This document shows, piece after piece, positions 58,024 through 64,000 of a DNA stretch of 64,000 nucleotides. Every line of letters begins with the position of its first letter. Within the stretch, counting starts at the first letter, position 1. The translations under genes and the position numbers were made by a program. The notes beneath the pieces were generated by a model. That model had not been told where the DNA came from. It saw nothing but the letters and a program-made list of their open reading frames with translations, and ran no database searches. The DNA lies in NCBI GenBank assembly GCA_963714205.1, contig CAVQNQ010000008.1, forward strand, positions 186,001 to 250,000. The letters run 5' to 3'. The DNA is from CAVQNQ01 sp963714205 (lineage in GTDB: Bacteria > Acidobacteriota > Terriglobia > Bryobacterales > Bryobacteraceae).

Positions 58024-59811
58024 TCATCTCCCCAGCCAAGCGAGGGTGGTTTCCAGTTCCAGGATACGCTCACTCGGACGGGGAGCGTCGGGCAGGCGCA
58101 CCAGGGCGGAATCCACGTGGCGCGACTGGAGCGCGGAATACAGCTCGCCGGCCCCGGCGTCAGTCTCTCGCGCCAGCACCAGAGTCGGAGTGCGGAAGTT
58201 TTGCGCAAAAGACAGGGGCGAGTGCTTGAGGAACTCATCGAGGCTGTCGCCGATGCCAGTGAACCAGCCCGGAATGGGGTGGCGCACCACGGCCGCGGCG
58301 AAGCGGTCCGTATGGCCGATCGCCCAGGCCGCCACCAGGCTGCCTACCAGCATGAGCCGCCGGGGATCGATGTAACCCTCGGCAAGGGCGGCATCCACGC
58401 CGCGCATCAGGTCGTCGTAAGGATCGCCGGGAACGCCGGTGGGCAACAGGTTGCCGAAAGCTTCGCCGTATCCCGGCGTGCCGCGCGGGTTGGCGCAGAG
58501 CACGACGTAGCCGTGCGCCGCGAGGATCTGGGCGCGCAGGTTGAACCCGGAGCCATACATGCGGCGCGGGCCGTCGCGGATATCGATTAGCAGCGGGTAC
58601 TTCCTCGCGGCATCGAAGCGGGGTGGTCTTACCAGCCAGGCCTGGATGGTCTGGCCGCCGGAATCGTAGGCCATGGCCTCGACGGCGCCGGTCTGGCGTC
58701 CGGCCAGCAGCGGCTGCGCGGGGCGCGCGAGCGTGACGGCCTCTGAGGCGCGGTAGACGCTGAAAGCCACCACCGCTTCCGGCTCGCCGGCCGTGGAACG
58801 GACGGTTACGGCGGTGCCGTCGTCGGCGAGCGAAAAGCCGCGCAGGCGCTCGCCCGCGGTGATTTGCCGGACCGTGCCGTCGCTGCGCGCGGCGTAGGCG
58901 CGGGTGGCGCCGCGATCGTCCGCCAGGAAGTAGACCGTGCGCGAATCGGAACTCCACTGAGGGGACCGGGCGTCGCGGTCGAGCGAGCCGCTGAGAGGGC
59001 GGGCGCGGCTGCCATCGGCGTTCATCACCCAGAGCTTGCGCACCACATAGCTCTGCGGCTTAGCCTGGGTGGACAGCCAGGCGATGCGGGCGCCATCGGG
59101 AGACGGCCGCGGGCACTCATTGCGCCCGCCTCCGGCGAGGCGCGAGACGGCGCCATCAGAGAGGCGGAGGGCCACGAGATCGCCTTCCGCGGTGGAGGCG
59201 AGAACGCGGCCGCCGGGCATCCAGGCCGGCTCGCCGCGGCAATCGACCGATTCTGGGGAGATCGGCCGCGCGGTCCCTCCGCTGGTGGGAAGCACGAAGA
59301 TACGGACATAGCTGCGGTCGCGGCCGGCCAGGCGCGGCAGGATGGCCGGCGGCGCCCAGGCTGCCGGAGCGGGTACGGCCTCAACGCGCGCGGTAAAGGC
59401 GAGAGATGCGCCATCCGGCGACCAGGCCAGTTCCAGGGGCTCCTGCCCGGGCGTGGCGAGCGTGGTGTCCCCGTCGTCGCGCCATAGGCGAATCTGGGGA
59501 CGGCCCTCGCGATCCGAGATATACGCGAGGCGGGAGCCATCCGGCGACCAGCGCGGCCGGCTATCGCGCCAGGCCCCTTCAGCGAGACGGCGCAGGTTCC
59601 GGCCGCCGGTGGAAACCAACCACAGGTTGGCGCAGGCGGCGTCCCTCTGGCGATCGTTCCAGCGCTCGGTATAAACCACGCGGCTGCCATCGGGGCTGAT
59701 GCGCGGGTCCGCGGCACGACGCCAGTTCCACACGTCGCCCGTACCCAAGGGCTGCCCGGCGCAGCGAAAGCACCAGACTGCCAGCGCGAATGCCAAGCCG
59801 ATTCGATTCAA
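58024..59811 (-). CDS. S9 (prolyl oligopeptidase) family homologue, probably inactive
   Basis: A 595-residue exported protein. A signal peptide is followed by a WD40-like propeller (about 30-370, repeats such as ISPDGSRVVYT, WSPDGSRLAYIS) and an alpha/beta-hydrolase domain (about 375-595). The nucleophile elbow should read GGSYGG; here it is VGSLVAAW, so Ser491 is kept but the glycines and about three residues are missing. The catalytic His motif (SHG/PHG after VRLP) is replaced by DAPRPSER. ETDAGAG keeps the Asp. The conserved IGHTDRF after the elbow confirms the alignment. The start is TTG 59811. Confidence 0.82.
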   Translation of the reverse strand: MNRIGLAFALAVWCFRCAGQPLGTGDVWNWRRAADPRISPDGSRVVYTERWNDRQRDAACANLWLVSTGGRNLRRLAEGAWRDSRPRWSPDGSRLAYISDREGRPQIRLWRDDGDTTLATPGQEPLELAWSPDGASLAFTARVEAVPAPAAWAPPAILPRLAGRDRSYVRIFVLPTSGGTARPISPESVDCRGEPAWMPGGRVLASTAEGDLVALRLSDGAVSRLAGGGRNECPRPSPDGARIAWLSTQAKPQSYVVRKLWVMNADGSRARPLSGSLDRDARSPQWSSDSRTVYFLADDRGATRAYAARSDGTVRQITAGERLRGFSLADDGTAVTVRSTAGEPEAVVAFSVYRASEAVTLARPAQPLLAGRQTGAVEAMAYDSGGQTIQAWLVRPPRFDAARKYPLLIDIRDGPRRMYGSGFNLRAQILAAHGYVVLCANPRGTPGYGEAFGNLLPTGVPGDPYDDLMRGVDAALAEGYIDPRRLMLVGSLVAAWAIGHTDRFAAAVVRHPIPGWFTGIGDSLDEFLKHSPLSFAQNFRTPTLVLARETDAGAGELYSALQSRHVDSALVRLPDAPRPSERILELETTLAWLGR

Positions 59812-59998
59812 GAAATCAGTCTCGCACAGCCTTCCAACCGGCGGCTACCGGCCTTCCGGGAAGGGAAGTTAGCCGTCAGGCAACGCCCACTTACTAACTT
59901 CAGATATGGGCAATATGCGGAATAATAATCGTGGTTTTTCCAAGAATGTTAGTTCTATAATTCTCACAGTACTCCTAGTATCCGAATCGGGAATAACC

Positions 59999-61489
59999 AT
60001 GAGCGGCGCCGGTTGCGGCACGATAACCCGTCCATTGCGGCTGAAGGTCCTGCCGGCGGAAACGCGCGCTCCAGGAGGCTCGCGCCCGACAGCCGCATCG
60101 TTCATGTGGGGAAAAGCGCGGCCTCGAGATCCGGTATTCCTGGGTTCGTTTCAATTGGCCATCGTAGCCAGCCAGTTGCCGGTGGCGGCTGAATTCCGGG
60201 AATCGCCCCCCGCCGAGCCGGCCGAGGTCGGATTATATCCGGAGTTCCGCCGTGCGCCGCTACCGATCGCGGCGCCAGACGTCCCTGACCGGTTCTTGCC
60301 CATCATTGTGGAACCGGGGGCCGACGATGCTCCGCCTGTCGAAGCGCCTCTGCCGCCCATGCCCGAGGCGGGTTTTCTGCCGGTCGAACTGCACTGCCGC
60401 AATAAGGCCGGAGCCGCTTGGGGAAACCTGGAGCCGGACCCGGCGGTCTGCCCGTCGCTGCCGCCGTTTGCGGTGCCGGCGGCGCTTGTGGACCTTCAGG
60501 ATCTGGCTGCGGCAAAGGCCGGGAGGGTTCCGCCGGCCGCGGCTGCTCCGGTGCAGCATCGCAAGGTCAGCGCCGCCACCAGCCGTGCGATCAAAGCGTT
60601 GGCCGCGGCCCTGGTAATGGCGGTTTCGGCCTGGTTCGGTTCGGGTACCCTGCGGTCCACAAGACCGGAGTCCGCCATGGTTGGGGATGCTCAACCGGAG
60701 GAATCCCGGCCGTCGCCGGCTCTTGAAGCCGCGCGCGTTCCGGCCGGCGGCCCGGTGGAATGGGTGCGCAACGCCATGGTCCAGCGCGCCGCGATCGAGT
60801 TCCGCGAGTCGTTCCGCGATGACGCGGGGAGCTGGCAGAACGCCGCCAACGGCTTGCCGGCGGGCTGGGCGCACTACCCGCAAGGATACGTAAAGCCGGG
60901 GCCATTGGTGCTTTACCGGCCCTCCCTCGGTTTCACGGATTACCGGTTCGAGTTCTTTGGGCAGATCGAAACCAAGAGCATGGGGTGGGTGGTGCGCGCC
61001 CAGGACCGGCAGAACTATTACGCCACGAAGGTCAAGGTGGTGAAGCCGGGTCTGCGGCCCATGATCGCCATCGAGCATTACGCGGTGGTGGCGGGCAAGC
61101 CGGGGCACCGCGTCGAGATTCCTCTCAATGTCATGGTTCACAACGATGTGCCTTACCACGTGGCGGTCGTGGTGCGGGGCCACCACCTGATCACTTCGAT
61201 CGAAGACCAGGAAGTGGACACCTGGACGGACGAATCGCTGGTTGCGGGAGGAGTGGGTTTCTTCAGCGAGGCAGGCGAATCCGCGCGGCTCTACTGGATG
61301 CGCCTCACCAAGAACCAGGATATCTGGGGCCGCGTCTGCGCCTACATTTCACGCGGTGCCGCGAGCATCTACGAGACGGCGGCCTTGGGGCCTCTCCCGA
61401 CGGCCGTGCTGCCCAGGCGGCGCTTTGCCGGCGGCCCCATGCGGGCGCCTCATGGGGGGCAGGGAAGGATGGAAGCATGGAAGTGCTGA
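59999..61489 (+). CDS. Membrane-anchored LamG/DUF1080-like protein
   Basis: A 496-residue protein of three parts. Residues 1-190 are a Pro/Ala-rich region of low complexity. A single transmembrane helix follows (KALAAALVMAVSAWFG, about 198-214), and then a beta-sandwich (about 265-450: SFRDDAGSWQNAANGLPAGW, YRFEFFGQIETKSMGWVVRA, GGVGFFSEAGESARLYWMRL) of the concanavalin/3-keto-glycoside-hydrolase fold. This suggests a cytoplasmic N-terminus and periplasmic sugar-binding domain. ATG 59999 is preferred over 59906 because the intervening codons are AT-rich and contain a TATAAT at 59956. It overlaps the next gene by 13 nt. Confidence 0.7.
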   Translation: MSGAGCGTITRPLRLKVLPAETRAPGGSRPTAASFMWGKARPRDPVFLGSFQLAIVASQLPVAAEFRESPPAEPAEVGLYPEFRRAPLPIAAPDVPDRFLPIIVEPGADDAPPVEAPLPPMPEAGFLPVELHCRNKAGAAWGNLEPDPAVCPSLPPFAVPAALVDLQDLAAAKAGRVPPAAAAPVQHRKVSAATSRAIKALAAALVMAVSAWFGSGTLRSTRPESAMVGDAQPEESRPSPALEAARVPAGGPVEWVRNAMVQRAAIEFRESFRDDAGSWQNAANGLPAGWAHYPQGYVKPGPLVLYRPSLGFTDYRFEFFGQIETKSMGWVVRAQDRQNYYATKVKVVKPGLRPMIAIEHYAVVAGKPGHRVEIPLNVMVHNDVPYHVAVVVRGHHLITSIEDQEVDTWTDESLVAGGVGFFSEAGESARLYWMRLTKNQDIWGRVCAYISRGAASIYETAALGPLPTAVLPRRRFAGGPMRAPHGGQGRMEAWKC

Positions 61490-63126
61490 GCCCGGCCGAG
61501 CCGAACAAGATAGCCCTCCCACCGGGCGTGACTTCCATCGATGAGGTCAAGAACCGCAAGCGCACGGCGCGCATGATCTCCAAAGCGGCTTCCCTCAAGA
61601 TGGAGGGCAAGATTGATGCCGCCGTCCAGATGCTCAGCAAATGGATCGAGTCGGGCGAGCGGGATGGCGCGCTGTACTCCGCGCTGGGGCACTTGCAGTA
61701 CGAAATGCGCGATTTCGAGGCGGCCGCGGCCACCTACGCCCAACTGGCGGAGCGCGAACCCTCGCACCGCACCGCCCGCTTCAATCTGGGCGTGTGCCAG
61801 GGCAATCTGAAGAACTGGAAGGCCGCCGTGGAATCGTTCCGCAAGGCGGCCGAGGCGGACTCCACGCGCTCGGATGTTCAGTTAGGCCTGGGGATTTCGC
61901 TGATCCACAATGGCAGTCCGGCTCAGGCGCTGGCTCCTCTTGAGAAGTACCTGGCGGCCTTCCCCGAACAGGAGCAGGCCCTTTTTGGAAAGGCCGTGGC
62001 CTTGCAGCAGATCGGGCGGCACGCCGAGGCGGTCGAGCAATATCGCAAGGTTCTGGCTTGCAACCCGCGCTCCGAGGAGGCGCTTGCCAACCTGGTGGCC
62101 ATGTTCCTCGAGCGGAAGGATCTGGAGTCGGTGCGGCACTACATCGCCATGCTGGCCGAGCTGAAGCCCGAATCGGCCGTGGCCCTGGAAGCGCTCGCGG
62201 CCCTGGCGTTCGTGGATGCCGATTATACGACTGCGGTGCGCTATTGCCGCACACTCACCGAGATTGCTCCCGGCCGCTTCGAGAACTGGTTCAACCTGGG
62301 AGTGGCTCACCAGAAACTCGGGAACCACCGCAAGGCGGCCCAAGCGTACCAGCAGGCGACCACTCTCAAGCCCGATTCCGCCCAGGCTCACTTGAACCTG
62401 GGAGTGACCTGGCAGGAACTGAGCGACCTTCCGGCCGCGCGGCTCTGCTACGAGAAGGCCCTGGAGTTGGACCCGCGCCAGCCTGGCGTGCTGTGGAATC
62501 TCGCGCTGGTGCTGGAACAGCTGGGCGAGCGCGAGCGGGCCGAGAAGCTCTACTCACAGGTGCCGGAAGACGCCTCCGAGTGGTGCGACGCGGTGTTCCG
62601 GCTGGGCTATCTGCTGCTCGTGCGCGGTGAGTACGTCGCGTCGGCGCATGTCTTCGAGAAATGCCTGGCCAAGCGCCTGGATTGGCCCGAAGCCTTTCTG
62701 AACGCGGGCATCGCGCACGTGCGCTCGGGCAACCCGGAGCGCGCGCGGCAGCTCTTTCAGGAAGCGCTGCTGATGCGCCCTGACTCCGCGGATGCCTTGC
62801 GGGGACTGGCCGCGCTGGCTCTCGAAGAGCGCAATTACGAGGAGGCTTACGATCTGCACCGCAGGCTCATCGACCTGGGCGACCACAGCCCCGAGCTGTT
62901 CTACAACGCCGGCCTCATCTGCCAAAAGAAAGGCAACATGCAGGACGCCACGCGCTTTTACCAGCGGGCCCTGGTGGAGGATCCCCTGTTCGCCGAGGCG
63001 CTCCTGAACCTGGGCCACGCCCTCATGACGATGGGCCAGGAAGAAGAGGCGCAGGCCTACTGGCGCAAGGCTATTCGCGAAAAACCCGACCTGGCCCAGC
63101 AGTATTTCGACCCGGCTGAAGCGTAG
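61477..63126 (+). CDS. TPR-repeat protein
   Basis: A 549-residue protein, mostly tetratricopeptide repeats from about residue 50 to 545. There are at least twelve helical pairs, for example AAAATYAQLAEREPSHRTAR, GNHRKAAQAYQQATTLKPDS and NMQDATRFYQRALVEDPLFA. There is no signal peptide or membrane helix, so it is probably a cytoplasmic scaffold. Its ATG lies 13 nt inside the end of the LamG-like gene, and the partner's N-terminal cytoplasmic region is the obvious binding candidate. Confidence 0.85.
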   Translation: MEVLSPAEPNKIALPPGVTSIDEVKNRKRTARMISKAASLKMEGKIDAAVQMLSKWIESGERDGALYSALGHLQYEMRDFEAAAATYAQLAEREPSHRTARFNLGVCQGNLKNWKAAVESFRKAAEADSTRSDVQLGLGISLIHNGSPAQALAPLEKYLAAFPEQEQALFGKAVALQQIGRHAEAVEQYRKVLACNPRSEEALANLVAMFLERKDLESVRHYIAMLAELKPESAVALEALAALAFVDADYTTAVRYCRTLTEIAPGRFENWFNLGVAHQKLGNHRKAAQAYQQATTLKPDSAQAHLNLGVTWQELSDLPAARLCYEKALELDPRQPGVLWNLALVLEQLGERERAEKLYSQVPEDASEWCDAVFRLGYLLLVRGEYVASAHVFEKCLAKRLDWPEAFLNAGIAHVRSGNPERARQLFQEALLMRPDSADALRGLAALALEERNYEEAYDLHRRLIDLGDHSPELFYNAGLICQKKGNMQDATRFYQRALVEDPLFAEALLNLGHALMTMGQEEEAQAYWRKAIREKPDLAQQYFDPAEA

Positions 63127-63252
63127 GCGCAGGAACGCTCCCAATTCCCCGCTCGTAACCCTCCACACGCGCCGCCTCCGAAACCGGACGGGGAGCGCCC
63201 GAGGCCCGTGATATTCTGTCTTTGGTCTTACCAGACTCGAAGGAGATCCCGC

Positions 63253-64000
63253 GTGAGAGTCGGCGTATTTACCCCCGTGCTGGCGCAATTGCCGCTCGAA
63301 GACGTTCTCAAGAAGCTGAAGAAGCTGAATATCGATACGGTGGAGCTCGGAACCGGGGGCTATCCCGGCGATCCGCACTGCAAGCTCTCGATGCTCGATA
63401 ACCCCGCCGAGCTGGCCGCCTTCAAGAAGAAGCTGGACCATCACGGCTTCACCATCAGCGCGCTGAGCTGTCACGGCAACCCGCTGCATCCCGACTCCCA
63501 GCGCGCCCGGCACGACCAGGAAACCAGCCGTAAGACGATTCTGCTGGCCGAGAAGCTGGGCGTTCCGGTGGTGGTGGATTTCAGCGGATGCCCGGGCGAT
63601 TCGCCGCAGTCCAAATGGCCCAACTGGGTCACCTGCCCGTGGCCGCCGGATTACCTGGAGATTCTCAAGTGGCAATGGGACGAGGTGGTGGCGCCCTATT
63701 GGACCGAGCGGGCCAAGTTCGCCGCCGACCACGGGGTGAAGATCGCCATCGAGATGCATCCTGGCTTCGTGGTCTTCAGCCCGGAGACCTTATTGAAGCT
63801 GAGGGCGATCGCAGGTCCGGCGATCGGCTGCAACTACGATCCCAGCCACATGTTCTGGCAGGCCATCGATCCCATCGCCGCTATCCGCATTCTGGGCGAC
63901 GCCATCTTCCACGTGCACGCCAAAGACACGCAGATTTACACGCGCAATCTGCCGCTCACGGGTGTGCTGGATACCAAGAACTATACGGACGAGCGCAACC
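63253..64000 (+). CDS. Sugar-phosphate isomerase/epimerase (AP-endonuclease-2 fold), C-terminus outside window
   Basis: 249 codons are present before the window edge. It is a TIM-barrel protein of the xylose-isomerase-like family: VGVFTPVLAQLPLEDVLKKL, TVELGTGGYPGDPHCKL, ISALSCHGNPLHPD, the metal ligands Glu in AIEMHPGFVVF and Asp in CNYDPSHMFW, and His in FHVHAKDTQ. The family isomerises or epimerises sugars and inositol derivatives. AAGGAGAT at 63240-63247 lies 5 nt before the GTG start at 63253, a strong conventional ribosome binding site. Confidence 0.88.
   Translation, partial: MRVGVFTPVLAQLPLEDVLKKLKKLNIDTVELGTGGYPGDPHCKLSMLDNPAELAAFKKKLDHHGFTISALSCHGNPLHPDSQRARHDQETSRKTILLAEKLGVPVVVDFSGCPGDSPQSKWPNWVTCPWPPDYLEILKWQWDEVVAPYWTERAKFAADHGVKIAIEMHPGFVVFSPETLLKLRAIAGPAIGCNYDPSHMFWQAIDPIAAIRILGDAIFHVHAKDTQIYTRNLPLTGVLDTKNYTDERN

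Noticed and set aside
59893..59953. ACTAAC/GTTAGT inverted repeat
   Set aside because: Six-base arms 49 nt apart are too weak to call.
59906..59998. N-terminal extension of the LamG-like protein from ATG 59906
   Set aside because: Codons are AT-rich unlike the rest of the gene and contain a TATAAT box; it reads as promoter DNA.
1..64000. CRISPR arrays, insertion sequences, prophage, tRNA genes, toxin-antitoxin or defence genes
   Set aside because: Read through on both strands; no regularly spaced repeats, transposase, integrase, phage structural or tRNA-like sequence was recognised. No gene-free stretch exceeds 300 bp.

Overview
The window is GC-rich, densely packed chromosomal DNA with no mobile elements, tRNAs or CRISPR. 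It most likely comes from an acidobacterium related to Solibacter/Bryobacter. The basis is gene content: two Oar-like TonB-dependent receptors with an N-terminal carboxypeptidase-regulatory domain, a secreted protein of the Solibacter-type TIG/TIGR03437 repeat family, DUF4159, DUF362, and many GTG/TTG starts. This is an inference from families, not a database match.

Layout. 1-3.7 kb: end of a membrane protein gene, then uvrB and rsmI. 3.7-7.7 kb (minus): pxpB and a fused pxpC-pxpA (5-oxoprolinase), a stand-alone receiver and an MFS carrier. 7.8-11.3 kb: a tightly overlapping operon of paaK, an ACT-domain protein, an aminotransferase and a transglutaminase-like protein. 11.3-16.5 kb: EamA transporter, mdh, an outer-membrane protein, a pseudouridine synthase and an imidazolonepropionase-like amidohydrolase with altered active-site residues. 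16.5-22 kb: a GH46-like protein, a large OmpA/barrel/Ig-repeat protein, rnpB (RNase P RNA) and a TIG-repeat secreted protein. 22.2-24.9 kb: ftsY-ribD-ribE.

25-32 kb is the most coherent accessory block: an OPA-type MFS carrier, a TonB-dependent receptor, phnW and phnX. Together these could form an uptake and breakdown route for 2-aminoethylphosphonate. 32-41 kb: DHH phosphoesterase, Tat-exported DUF362 protein, a frameshifted aldose epimerase, an M28 peptidase, DUF4159, a P-loop kinase, a flippase-like membrane protein and a secreted esterase. 41-50 kb: a second receptor, a GT2 enzyme, an orphan sugar-ABC ATPase, DinB, an aminotransferase and two unrecognised envelope proteins. 50-57 kb: a polytopic membrane protein head-to-head with a DPM1-like GT2, then a two-component system followed by an amidohydrolase, and a split transketolase. 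58-64 kb: an S9 peptidase homologue lacking its catalytic His, a membrane-anchored LamG-like protein overlapping a TPR protein, and the start of a sugar-phosphate isomerase/epimerase.

One window-wide signal stands out. At least a dozen genes on both strands have a TANNNT hexamer 6-10 nt before the start codon and no Shine-Dalgarno sequence, which points to leaderless transcription as a common mode. Other genes (mdh, the first receptor, the last gene) keep normal leaders and strong ribosome binding sites.
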